DNA of 64,000 bases from assembly GCF_032362555.1 (NCBI RefSeq), contig NC_083514.1, forward strand, positions 7,177,001-7,241,000, read 5' to 3'. Source of the stretch: Amyelois transitella. Lineage: Eukaryota; Arthropoda; Insecta; Lepidoptera; Pyralidae. Position numbers and translations under genes: made by a program. The notes beneath the pieces are model-generated. The model did no database searches and was not told the origin of the DNA. It worked only from the letters and a program-made list of their open reading frames with translations. Positions 26,601 through 36,562 of this stretch are shown here, piece by piece (the stretch's first letter is position 1; every line of letters starts with the position of its first letter).

Positions 26601-29600
26601 CATTGAAGATCGTAAGTCATTTAAACATCGTCAATACGAGTATAAATTCCGGAGTCGGAGAACAACATAGAGGGCAGTGGTTCCATTACACACCACAATT
26701 TATTGTGTGCTGCGATTCCACTGTCCCCACTACTAAAAGTGTAGGTAGGACTCCGCTTTGGTCGACTTAAAATAGAAGTTCCCGCGACGCATGTTTACTT
26801 TAAAATATATTTGCTGTTTTCATGGTGCTGTTGGATCATTTCGTTTTCAATTACGAACATAACATTGCCAATGTCAAACCCAGGTGTCCAAATAACATGA
26901 CGTAAATCAATACCTGTATCTGGATAATATTGAGTGAGCAATTTTCACAAAACATACGGTTTTTTTATACGGTTGTTTTTCTATAATGCATAAGGTTTTC
27001 CGAACTGCTTTCGTGTCATACCTAACTACTAAACGTAGTAAATTATGCCGAAAAAGTCTATTAAAATAATAACACTTTGATTGGCATGTTAATTAGAGCA
27101 GGTTTGTAGTACAACAAGTGACAATTGGCAAATAATACACTTGAGACAATTTTTTGTTTTGGTGTTTTATAATTTAAGTTTTACAACTACTAAAACAAAA
27201 AAATTTTGAAAACGAGAATTAAATTATAAATTTGCGGTTATTATTATTTTCCGGTGACATATACATATATATGCGAAACTTCAAGATGGGTTCAATAGAT
27301 AACGCGAGAAGAGGTAACAAATAAACAAACTTACTTTCGCATTAAAATATTAGTTGGGATTTATATAATTTTGTTTTTACACTTATTTAACAAATTATTA
27401 ACACAAAAGTTAACAGTTAAAGAAAACGTAAACTGTGGGTTGATGTATTTACAATTATCTTTATGTATTAAATTATTAAATGATCAACCTATATCCTATT
27501 GAGTATATTCTTATAATATTATAATTATGTACTATCGACATGTAATAGAAGTCGTAGACCGAATATCCTAGATGGCTAGATGCCGAAGAGAAATTCAAGC
27601 TGCGCAACGCTACGCAGACTAAACGTAAGCCATTTGTTTGTATGTTTTGATACCTAATACAAACTACTGGCTCAATGCCTATACCTGAGTAATAACAATG
27701 TTTTGATTGCACTTCGAGGACATCTCGTAACACACAGCATCTGATTTTAGAAAGATCCCTTACTTACTTTAAATATGTAAGTCATCAATATTAGATAAAT
27801 TTAAAATTTTAATCTTTACTTTTGTAACTATCACATTTTCGCGTGTTCCTAGTTGCACCAATGGCCTCCTTCTAACATTCTTTTCTCCATTTTGTTTCGG
27901 TCTTTGAAATCCTCAAGTTTTCTTTCTTTGTTATTCTAAGGTTGAGTTTGAACTCAACTCCTCAAAACAATTTTGGATGAAGATGGTTCATGGTTCATAG
28001 CATCTAAAATCAGTGACGTCATTCTTTTCTAGCCTCCAAATGATTCACGAAAGTTGACTCGCCACATTTGAAAATGTAACTATTTCGAAACCCAATGATC
28101 TCGAAATTTGTACAAAGCAGAGCAGGTGACAAAGTCTATTGAGAAACGCATCTGTCTTTATTCCCATGGGATACTTTAAAACACAATACACTGATGAGGC
28201 AATGAGAGGGCGGAGAATAATGTTAATACCACTCCTGCCAATAATTTAATTCAAAAGACCCAGTTACCTACTCAAAATGCAGCTTTAAAAACTATTGTTA
28301 TTGTGTTCATATCAGTGAAATGGGGAGTAGAGTAAATGTACTTACTATACGTAACAATTAACTTGGTTTCAATATTTTACAGCTTTCTAAATTTTTTGTA
28401 TTCTATTACTTTCTTGTATGTTGTCGAGCATGCAATAAAATAAATAGGATAAAGGCATTTTGTAATCCAAAAACGATGTTAGTAAGACAATATTCTTTGG
28501 AAATTAAATGATTAAAAGAGCAAAGCCTTGGCAAAGCAAAAAATTCTTCATTTGTAACAATAAAAAAGCTTATTTTTGCTTGCCACCAATCCCGAATTTA
28601 TTTTCGTATGTATTTTTTTTTATCATGCGAAATATGATCAAAGGCGTTTAAACTTTGGTTATTCATGTCTTGCACGGAATAACAGTGGAAGAACCTGTAA
28701 GCGTTTTAAGAACGAATGTTTGTATGTGTGCGGTAGAGTTCGTAAAACGTGATCTCAAATGTGAATTAGGTCACGCTCACAAGGCTGAGATCTGTCTGAG
28801 TTTGAATGGTCTGTCTGGGGCATTTACGACCTATTTTTAATCGTTTTGTAGCAGGTACAATTTAATGAAAATAATTAAATATTTCTCGAATGATTTTGGC
28901 ATTACTGGCACAAATATAAGCACCTGTCACTATTTGAATCTCGGTTCTATCATTAAGCCAAATAGCTGAACTTGGCCATTCAGTCTTTTCAAGACTGTTG
29001 GCTTTGTCTACCCCGCAAGGGATATAGACGTGATCATATGTATGTATGTATGTATATAAGCACTTTGTTGTAAAAATAAATTTTTAAAATTGTTATCGAG
29101 AATTTAAACAGCCATTGCATTTTTATTATTTTGGCGGGAACGGAATAGCCTGAGGCAATGCTAGTGGTGGATGCTAAGGGCTTTCGGTCGTATCGACTCT
29201 TGCCGACTGGCTTAAACGTGTGTAATAACGGCGCAGTGCAGTGCGCCCGCGACCGACGACCAGTCTGAGCGACCGCCAGTGTTGCCGATTTAGCGATTTA
29301 AGGCACCTTGTACAAACTTGTGTATGTATTTTTTGACACAATTACAATTTTATAAAAAATTTAAGTGTTTGCGAGGTATTATTATTAAGCACCCAACAAT
29401 ACTAGCAAACGACTAGTAGGTATTATTGGGCGCAACCATGGCGCAACCGTTACTCAGCGGTTGTAACAAATAGCATATGGTTTGTTACAACTTTAGTAAT
29501 ATATATTACAGTTTAGCTTGGTGACTTCACAAACATATATATTTGTAATACCAAAGTGAAAATACTATATTTGTAAATCTTTCGAACCCGTTAGTCGAAA

Positions 29601-31287
29601 GGTTGGTTGGCGTAGCCGCTGGCAACAGCTAGTCAATTTATATTTATTAATCTTTCAATAGAATTTCTAAATTTCGCAATATAAACCAAAAGTGTTCGCG
29701 GCGAACCGCTAGAATAGCTAGGTGTTTGACAGCCTTTGAATCATACGGCTGGCAACACTGACATTTATTCTCTGATCATTGGTCGACCGTAATGCACTGG
29801 TTTTTGATAGTTTGATGTCTGTCACGTCGGTACGTACGACCGAGGTCGTAGAAACGAAGTCGGCGGCACACTGCACGAGCCCTAAGGCGCCTAATGAATG
29901 CCATACTGATTCCGTACAGAACAGCCACACATTGTGTTGTGATTGTAAAGAAAGAAGACAAAGCGATGTCGAGTTGCAATTGTAAATCAAATAAATCATC
30001 AACTTCGCACAAGTCAGGGATCCATTTTCGGGGAATATTCGAAAATTTAAAAAATACGAACGACACGTTTCATGGAAAATACAATTTATTGTATATAACA
30101 ATACATTTCAATAGCGAGTAGGTACCTATCAACCTATCAAAATATTTGAAACCTAGAGACTTATCACAAAGATTTAAATTCAAAAACCCTGATGCAAGTA
30201 AATGCGTGTGCAACGTGTACCTACATATTTTTTCACTTCATATTTTTACCAATTTCACAATAATTCATTACTCGTAAGTAGATAGGTACCTACCTGCCTA
30301 CCCAACCCAGGTAGTTTCTTTGTACCGTCGTAGCGAGCATGGTCAGTTATGACACTCTCACCAAGCGAATGGTATTTCCCCAACTGATCGTTTTTTAATA
30401 AGTATTACTTATTTTGAGTGGTTTGTTATGCTTAATCTAATACCGAACCAATGCCTTATGCAATATTACCGTTTCACCAGTAAAACGTGATGTTTACATT
30501 GTGCATTGCGTTGCACGATTGCACGCACACTAGTAGGTACCTTCTGCGTTGACTGCGTAATATGTACGACGTAGATTATGTAGGGTAGCATGGTAACGTG
30601 AAGGTAACTTACAACAGCAAAGCTAGTAGGGGGAAAATCAATGGAGCAATGCAGTGCAAATAGGTAAACAAACAACTATACTGATATTTAGCGTAGGCTA
30701 CTCAGTATGACGCAGCAATGCGAGAAACAAGGAAGTGAGAGCTCTGCAGTCGTATATCATTTGTAAAGAACAGGACGTCAACTAGTTAGTAATACCAAAC
30801 AAGTATCCAATCCAACCATTCATAATATTTATGATAGTAAGAAGGTACCACGTCACAAATCGTGCAACAACAAACACTTATAAACAAAACATTATCATCG
30901 TCGTCCTACTCTTCTGCTATTGGTTGCACAAAATCAATTTTCAAATTAATGTAGCGTAAGTAGGTAGAAGAGACTATCACAACCGGAACAAAATAGGTTG
31001 ACGTATTATGTTAAATGTATTCTTGAATCATCCTCGCAAGCTCGGATAGTCGATAATTTGTTTTCATTGAATGCATTTTACGAAGGTCACTGAACTCCAA
31101 AGCATGGACACTTACGCCCCCCGCCTATTCACCCCATGGAAATACCACGCTTCACAAGGAAAACATTGCGACTAAATTAGAAGGAATCACAAGTTTTAAA
31201 CGTACCATCGCTTCCACAATCTGCACAAATATTATTTCCACTTTTCTTCTGTAACACTTTTAACAATTTCTCGTTATGATCTACCAT
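14664..31287 (-). CDS. ADAP1: ADAP/centaurin-alpha: ArfGAP with dual PH domains
   Basis: Seven exons on the minus strand: 31287-31206, 24478-24253, 22771-22598, 18878-18702, 18073-17838, 17464-17270 and 14728-14664. Phases agree at every junction; 384 residues, close to vertebrate ADAP1/2. Residues about 5-125 are the ArfGAP: the zinc finger is C21-x2-C24-x16-C41-x2-C44, followed by the catalytic arginine in IHRGMG (R49). PH1 spans about 130-232 (MEGFLMKRG...QLRKF) and PH2 about 254-355 (REGFLWKTG...RRRWF), both with the basic clusters expected of PtdIns(3,4,5)P3/IP4 binding. Such proteins move to the plasma membrane on PI3K signalling and stimulate GTP hydrolysis on Arf6; that role is taken from the family. 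The last exon encodes EATLVRKR...NSINIFSGR. The 5' intron is 6.7 kb. The symbol follows the vertebrate name. Confidence 0.93.
15069..15246. repeat. Tandem duplication, about 121-bp period
   Basis: TTTTACAACGAT followed by ATCAAGGGCAGTGATCTATT and AGATGGTTA occurs at about 15069-15126 and again at about 15194-15247, in the last ADAP intron. The unit is unlike any other repeat in the window. Confidence 0.75.
15546..16905 (+). mobile_element. Internally deleted piggyBac-like element
   Basis: Flanked by TTAA at 15542-15545 and 16906-16909, the piggyBac target site. The ends are inverted: CCCGCCAGTA.TCGCGC at 15546 and GCGCGAGTACTGGCGGG ending at 16905. Three subterminal palindromes of the form GGGTC-N5-GACCC lie at 15565-15579, 15734-15748 and 16845-16859. 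At 1360 bp it is well short of an autonomous piggyBac element, and the catalytic core is missing. It sits inside the last ADAP intron. Confidence 0.92.
15821..16442 (+). pseudogene. Deleted piggyBac transposase (N-terminus plus C-terminal finger)
   Basis: The first frame (15821-16309, 162 residues) begins MSRMRLDAATIEKLL, is acidic like piggyBac N-termini, and ends in an out-of-frame tail after about 16230. From about 16290 a second frame reads GVSNVRGRCSLCPPKK, KTQCHYCQAFICRDH and CENCK, stopping at 16442: this is the C-terminal cysteine-rich DNA-binding finger of piggyBac transposases. The DDD catalytic domain between them (several hundred residues) is absent. The 162-residue N-terminal frame remains fully open, which is notable for a dead copy. 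Confidence 0.8.
16972..17020. repeat. Short dispersed repeat, copy 2
   Basis: TTGAAATATAGGTGCACACG...GTTCGATCTAGCTAGATCCC, matching 8785-8845. Confidence 0.5.
17645..17775 (+). repeat. SINE family B fragment (ADAP intron)
   Basis: GCTTCGTGTAAAAACCTGAC followed by a CTCGTGGTCAA block and CACTCTAGGGAGATGA, the reverse complement of the body seen at 35165-35320. Confidence 0.6.
19201..19290 (-). repeat. SINE family A fragment
   Basis: TATATCCCTTACGGGGTAGA, CCAACAGTCTTGAAAAGGCT and GACCACGTTCAGCT; tail-proximal part only, in an ADAP intron. Confidence 0.7.
22988..23082 (+). repeat. SINE family A fragment
   Basis: AGCTGAACGTGGCCTTTCAG, CTTTTCAAGACTGTTGGCTC and GACGTGATTGTATGTAGG; 3' part of the unit. 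Confidence 0.7.
23406..23660 (-). repeat. Dispersed repeat, family C
   Basis: Reverse complement of the 6307-6573 copy: TAGCTGTGCTCGCG at the left, ATAGTTATTTTGGGCATCAT in the body and ATAATATTAGTGTAGATAT at the right. Confidence 0.75.
24543..24765 (-). repeat. SINE family B fragment
   Basis: TTTATCCTGGTTGCGTCCTC, GGAACCCAGGTTGCGCC, TAAGTCAGGTTTTTACACG and CCTCACAATGTTTTTCCTCA follow the order of the copy at 35165-35520. Confidence 0.65.
25185..25345 (-). repeat. SINE family B fragment
   Basis: GGTTACATTCTCACCTCTC, GAGAGGAGTCCAGG, ATGATCCTGGATAGGTTAAG and AAGCGACTTCTGCCCG; body only. Confidence 0.65.
28921..29056 (+). repeat. SINE family A, 5' truncated
   Basis: CACCTGTCACTATTTGAATC through CTTTTCAAGACTGTTGGC and CCCCGCAAGGGATATAGACG, ending in four TATG units. 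The head and central region are missing. Confidence 0.8.
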
Positions 31288-31600
31288 CGTGGAACTTTTG
31301 CATCAATAATGAAGACATACACGGTATGCTGGCGTACGTCACGTCGCCACTCGAAAGTCGAACGCCTCGGACGCGCGCTCCAACACTGCGCGAGCGAGGG
31401 AGCGAGTACGAGACTTCGACCGACGAGACGACGCGCCGCTGCGAATCGGTTCAACAAACGCCATTACGTAGTGGGAATTTTCTGTCGCACTCTTACATAC
31501 GCTCATTCAATTTGTGTGAATGGGATAGAAAGAGAGGTCTAGTTCGGTAGATGAATGAAACGAGTGAGTAGTGGCCGTCTCGTAAAATTATATTTGTGTG
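31288..31600 (-). promoter_or_regulatory. CpG-rich promoter and 5' UTR of ADAP
   Basis: The 300 bases upstream of the ADAP ATG are strikingly rich in G+C and CpG for this window (GGACGCGCGCTCC, GCGCGAGCGAGGGAGCG, GACGAGACGACGCGCCGCTG) and include GTACGTCACGTCGCC with CRE-like TACGTCA. Open frames in this block read as Arg/Thr-rich shadows on the opposite strand. Position and composition suggest the core promoter; the exact start is unknown. Confidence 0.6.
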
Positions 31601-31978
31601 GGTGTAGCGTAGTACGTGTTTACGGGATGGCGCGCATACTAGCGCTGTCTCGCGTAAATATACGTATGGCTAACTATCTATGGGTAGGATCTATTTAACA
31701 CCAAACCTAGCCTACGCCACTACCAACCATTAAGCAGCAGAAATAACAAAAGCTTAAATTTATACCTACGATCTTAAAGTCTCTTTTAACATTCCTTTCG
31801 AGTAGTGAATGTAAGAAGCGCTATGGTCGGTCTGTGAGTCACGCTGCGAATGTCCATAAAAATCCACATGCATTTGTACGTAGGTAGCGGTGGGTTAGGT
31901 TAGGTAGGTACTATATCTACCTACCCATTGCTCCAATGCTATGCAAGTCGGACGTCGTTGGTTACTACTTTCTACCGC

Positions 31979-32318
31979 GCCGTGTGGTTTCCGGCACTAG
32001 AACTATTACATATTTTGCCCATGGATGTCGTAAAAGGCGACTCAGGAATATTCTTATAAACTTGAGATTCCTTGTAGGCGATGGGGTGGCAACCGATCAC
32101 TATTTGAATCTCAATTCCATCATTTCTTTGTGTCCCTTGAATGAGTGGCACACCTGAGGAGGAGGAGTGGCTGAGGAGGTACCATTTCAGGAACTCCTGT
32201 GCTTACTTGTATTTTTGTTTGTTTTTTTTGTATGGTGTTCGTTGAATAAATATTGTAAATATTTAAAGACTGTTGGGACTGTCTACCCCGCATGGGATAT
32301 AGATATGACTATATGTAT
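31979..32318 (+). repeat. SINE family A split by an unrelated segment
   Basis: The left part (31979-32124) runs from CCGTGTGGTTTCCGGCAC to TTTGAATCTCAATTCCATCA. The right part (32265-32318) resumes at AAGACTGTTGGGACTGTCTA and ends in TATGTATG. About 140 bp between them (CCTTGAATGAGTGGCACACC...) replaces the AGCTGAACGTGG block. Confidence 0.7.
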
Positions 32319-32594
32319 GTGTGTACTACCGTAGATCTATTAATAGGGTTCCGTATATTACTTAGGTATTACTTATACCTATAAATGTAAAATCGTAGAA
32401 AAGTTTATGGAAGATATCTAATTTAAGACATCGACCAAGTGTAATTCAGACTGACGCTAGGACGGTTTAGTGCCATTTTAAAAATAATACAAAGCTACCT
32501 ACTACCTACCTACCTACTAAGTATTGTTTTAATTTTGTCTGTCCTTCTACATAGAAATAACCTTAATTGGATACCTAAGTTCTTCCTTTTGGCT

Positions 32595-32705
32595 TAAGTG
32601 CCAGTTGCATCTTCACCACTCTGGAGGCGGGATTCGAACCTGTGCCTTTTTGCGCCACATGCATTTTGACCGGACCTTATCGTTTCGACCACCGACGCTC
32701 ACCCA
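32595..32705 (-). repeat. SINE family B, tRNA-like head
   Basis: The minus strand reads GTCGGTGGTCGAAACGATAA (A-box-like) and then GGCACAGGTTCGAATCCCGC (B box GGTTCGAATCC). It is the 5' head of the family, truncated soon after. Confidence 0.7.
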
Positions 32706-33120
32706 CCTAGGTTAATACCTATAGTATAATAACCTAACTACCCAATTAATCTTATGTATCAACTAGCTGATGCCCGCGACTCCCTCCGCGGATAGGTTGC
32801 TTTTCCAGTAACCTGTACAAACTACAATTATACATATCTTTGATAGACTTACAGTTAATTCTATAAGTAGTACCCTATTCACGTGACTATTTTAAATACT
32901 TACCTAGCTAACCATTATTACATACTGGTATTAATTACATTGCTTCATTAAACTACAATAGATTGTAGTGTGTCTTTATTGATACAGATAAAAGAAATTG
33001 TGAGAAAAATTAAAAATACATACATTACTGTACAGACACTTTTTACTGTCTTATTTCGTGCTGGCAGTAACCAGCAACTCCGTTTGCGTGTTATTGGAAA
33101 TACGAAGGTTAAGGTAATTA

Positions 33121-33385
33121 CATACATACTTACATACATATGGTCACGTCTATATCCCTGGTGGGGTAGACAGAGCCAACAGTCTTGAAAAGAGTGAAAG
33201 GCTACGCTCAGCTATTTGGCTTAATGATAGAATTGAGATTCAAATAGTGACAGGTTGCTAGCCCATCGCTTAAAGACACAATCCCAAGTTTGTAAGCCTA
33301 TCCCTTAGTCGCCTTTCACGACATCCATAGGAAAGAGATGGAGTGGTCCTATTCTCTTTTGTGCTGGTGCCAGGAACCACACGGC
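33121..33385 (-). repeat. SINE family A, full length
   Basis: CATA units, GGTCACGTCTATATCCC, GGTAGACAGAGCCAACAGTC, CAAATAGTGACAGGTTGCTA, TATCCCTTAGTCGCCTTTCA and CAGGAACCACACGGC. It reads 3' to 5' on the plus strand. Confidence 0.85.
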
Positions 33386-34105
33386 ACTTTAAGGTAATTA
33401 AATTTAACCAAATTCCCCAAAATAAATTTCTACGAAATTTGGCATTACGTAGGACATAAATTGGATTAACGAAAAATACTTTATAGCCCAAAATTCTCAC
33501 GGCAGCGAAGCCCTAGTGCACATACAGTTGACGACAGCAACTATTTAATAATCCGTACTATCATTATGCAGAGAAAAAGAGATTCATACTTTTGTTTGTA
33601 ACGAATAAACTCAAAAACTATCATCAGGTTGAAGAACTTTTCGTAAGACGTAATTTCCGTACATATTACAGACTAGCTGGTCCCTTTGGCTTCCACATCT
33701 CATGATCCAGATCTTCCATTTTTTTCGGTAACAGAAAATGCTCGTCAGGTTGAACGACTTATGTTAAGACGTTTTTTCGATATTTCCTATAGGTTCTACA
33801 TCAGCTGTTCCAGATTCCGAAAAATTTTTTTTTGTTTTTATCACACAGTAGGTGTACGCACATTTAAAACTATAAACACCATAAATTATCTTTTCGTAGG
33901 ATTTTGGAAAATTCTTTCTTAATGCATCCCTAGGCCACCTAAGCCAAATTTAAAACCTAGTCAGAGGTACCTCTGTGTTTTGACTATGAGTACAACGGAG
34001 CACAGTCAGTCAGTTTCCTCTTTTAAACAGACGCTTATTATCAACAATATGTACATTTGACAAGACAGTAAAATATTGTCTGTAGGTACATTAAGTATAT
34101 TTAAA

Positions 34106-34365
34106 ACTAGCTGTGCTTGAGACTTCGTCCGCGTGGAATAGTTATTTTGGGCATCACTGAAGTCCTCAAAATTGAATAATTTGCCCCGTTTTTTTTCACA
34201 TTTTCCATTATTTCTTCGCTCCTAATTAGTTGTAGCGCGATGTTATATAGCCTTCCTCGATAAATGATCTATTCAACACAAAAATAATTTTTCAATTCCA
34301 ACCAGTAGTTCCCGAGATTAGCGCGTTCAAACAAACAAACAAACTTCAGCTATATAATATTAGTA
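34106..34365 (-). repeat. Dispersed repeat, family C
   Basis: CTAGCTGTGCTTGAGACTTC, ATAGTTATTTTGGGCATCAC, TGTAGCGCGATGTTATATAG and GAGATTAGCGCGTTCAAAC; the complete unit in inverted orientation relative to 6307-6573. Confidence 0.8.
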
Positions 34366-34552
34366 CCTATATAATATACCGAGCATGAATTTGAAAAAAA
34401 AATCTGTTTGTACACGCTAATTTTCGGAATTACACAACGGATTTACAAGCATTTTTTTAAATTAATTGATTGATTTAAGAGGAAGGTTTATATAAATAAA
34501 TGCTACGAGCGAAGTTAGTGCGAGTCGCTGGATAAATGAGATTAAATTTTTA

Positions 34553-34650
34553 TAAAGCTAACGTAACCTTTCAGTATTTTTGAGACTGTTGGCTCTGTTA
34601 ATCCCTCAAGGTATATAGATGTGACTATATGAATGGATTTTATGCAGAGT
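34553..34650 (+). repeat. SINE family A fragment
   Basis: GAGACTGTTGGCTCTGTTAA and GGTATATAGATGTGACTATA; degenerate 3' part. Confidence 0.55.
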
Positions 34651-35164
34651 TTTGTGCGTATACTTACAAGACGAGGCAGCATGGTTTTTGATCTTAGCCT
34701 AATCCATGTGCGACAGTCAGTAATAAAAAAAGATTGTTCGTAGTGATGCAAAGATAAATGTCAATCGACCGTGAGTATCTAAAATTATCTAAAATTAAAG
34801 ATTATGATTATAATAGTAACGATGGAGCAAATCGAGAATTCGAGATTCAATTCCTAGTATACCACGAGAGTTCGGAAAGTTGGTAGGTATATTTAAAATA
34901 TGAATATGAATGTGAATGTGATGAAATTCAAAACATTTGTCAATGTTATATGTAGGAATAATTTGCAAGAGTCATACGAGTACCAAATATTTTTATCAAT
35001 ACTTTTGTATTTAACAATTTTTTAATCAATATGTATTTGATACATACATTGATAATACAAATATGTATTTGATATGTTTTTTTTTTGAGACTAATTTACC
35101 ACGTAGGTAGGTAGATCCTACAAACGACAAATGTAGATCTGATATGTTGAATGAAAGGATATTA

Positions 35165-35520
35165 TTAATCTTACTCCTGGCTTTAGTCCTGGTTGCATTC
35201 GAATCACTCAGAAGTGAGTCCTAGGGTATGCCTTTGAACATGGATCCTGGATTGGGTGAGTCAGGTTTTTACATGAAGCGACTTCCATCTGACCTCCGCA
35301 ACCTTTGCAGGTAAACCTAACCCGTATAGGATCAATTGCCTGAATTTGTAGGTTTTCTCACGATGTTTTCTGTCACCGTAACAGCTTTAGTATTCAAACT
35401 AATGTACATAAACTTCGAAAATAGTCATTGGTACATGGCCGAGGTGGGATTCAAACCGTGCCTTTATGCGCATCACGCATTTTAATCGCGCACATTACCG
35501 ATTTGACCACCGACTCTCAA
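35165..35520 (-). repeat. SINE family B, best preserved copy
   Basis: Read on the minus strand it starts GAGAGTCGGTGGTCAAATCG (A-box-like), then GGCACGGTTTGAATCCCACC (B box). The body ends near 35165 with blocks complementary to GATCCTGGATTGGGTGAGTC and CATGAAGCGACTTCC. The A/B box spacing marks it as an RNA polymerase III SINE derived from a tRNA. Confidence 0.75.
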
Positions 35521-35667
35521 CAAAATTATTAATATGACTTATTAATATTTATTTACGATTCTAGTTCATTTGTATTGTATCTAAAAATATTTAATAAACT
35601 ACAAACCTTCTAGTATTAAATAGAATAAGAACACGAAGTTTTTAAACAAGGTCGAAGAAGAAATCAT

Positions 35668-35694
35668 TCTTTCTTTCTTTCTTTCTTTCTTTTC
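35668..35694. repeat. (TTTC)n microsatellite
   Basis: Six tandem TTTC units between SINE family B and WBP11. Confidence 0.85.
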
Positions 35695-36562
35695 TATATT
35701 ATGGCTTCCACCGGACTTTCGGTGATTCTGCCAATGTCATGGTTTGAAGAGACACGAAGTTATAAAAATGGACGGTATACAATCTGAAGAAATCATTCAG
35801 TGATGCTTGTCCTGTGATATTATCACTACCTTAAAATCTAAATAAATAAGTGTAAAACCTAGTTACAAATTATCTTTTTAGTTATCAAAATCTGACTTAT
35901 TAATTTTGTAGATATGCTTTTTATTATTATTATTTAAAAAATATTAATAAGTAAATTTGATAATATAAAAAAAATATTAATTAGTAAATTGTATCATATG
36001 TTATGATTGTAGTGGTCTACCAGCGTTCCATGTTTTGTATTTACTTTGTAAGAACTTTCCTACGATCATGGATACAATAAATAATTAAATTAAGACTCTT
36101 ACGCTTTGATGTCCAAAATTTTTCTTTTTTCAACTTATATCAAAGTATTACTACTTTGTTACAAATTTTATCGATATCAGTTCAGTGGTGAATCGTTAAT
36201 TAACAGAAATACCTTTGCTTGTAATATCTTTTTTTTTTACTAGGTACATATATTACATTTATAAATATTTTGTTGTACTCATATTATGCAAATAAAAGTT
36301 TGAATTTGAATTTGAACTATTACTTATCACTAACCTTCCGATTCCGATTTAAGTGATTCAGATACGATTCATAGAATCTACAACACTATATCTGTCAATG
36401 TCACAAGAAGAAATTGTCAATTTGAAATGTCTATCTGTCTATCAAGCAAGCAAGAACATTTCCTTGGCGTTGTGGTAGTATGTGAAGTGGTTATTGGGAA
36501 TTAATCGAAACACACAAGATTTTCTCTTATATATGAAGAACTAGAAAGAAAAAACTATAAAG

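Larger units (their letters stand above)
31601..36562. other. Repeat-rich spacer between ADAP and WBP11
   Basis: No coding exon was recognised. The stretch holds two family A SINEs (31979-32318, 33121-33385) and a fragment (34553-34650), family B pieces (32595-32705, 35165-35520), a family C copy (34106-34365), a (TTTC)n tract and a LINE-like tail AAAAGTTTGAATTTGAATTT near 36295. The divergent ADAP and WBP11 promoters bound it. Confidence 0.55.

Noticed and set aside
29718-30121. Overlapping frames of 68-127 codons on both strands
   Set aside because: They are mutually overlapping, have no splice support and no domain, and fall in a locally GC-richer patch where stops are rarer.
31276-31550. 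Plus-strand Arg/Thr-rich frames
   Set aside because: They lie over the CpG-rich ADAP promoter and first exon on the other strand and have no recognisable domain.
35420-35520. tRNA gene suggested by A and B boxes
   Set aside because: No cloverleaf with acceptor and anticodon stems could be drawn and the sequence continues into the SINE body; it is a SINE head.
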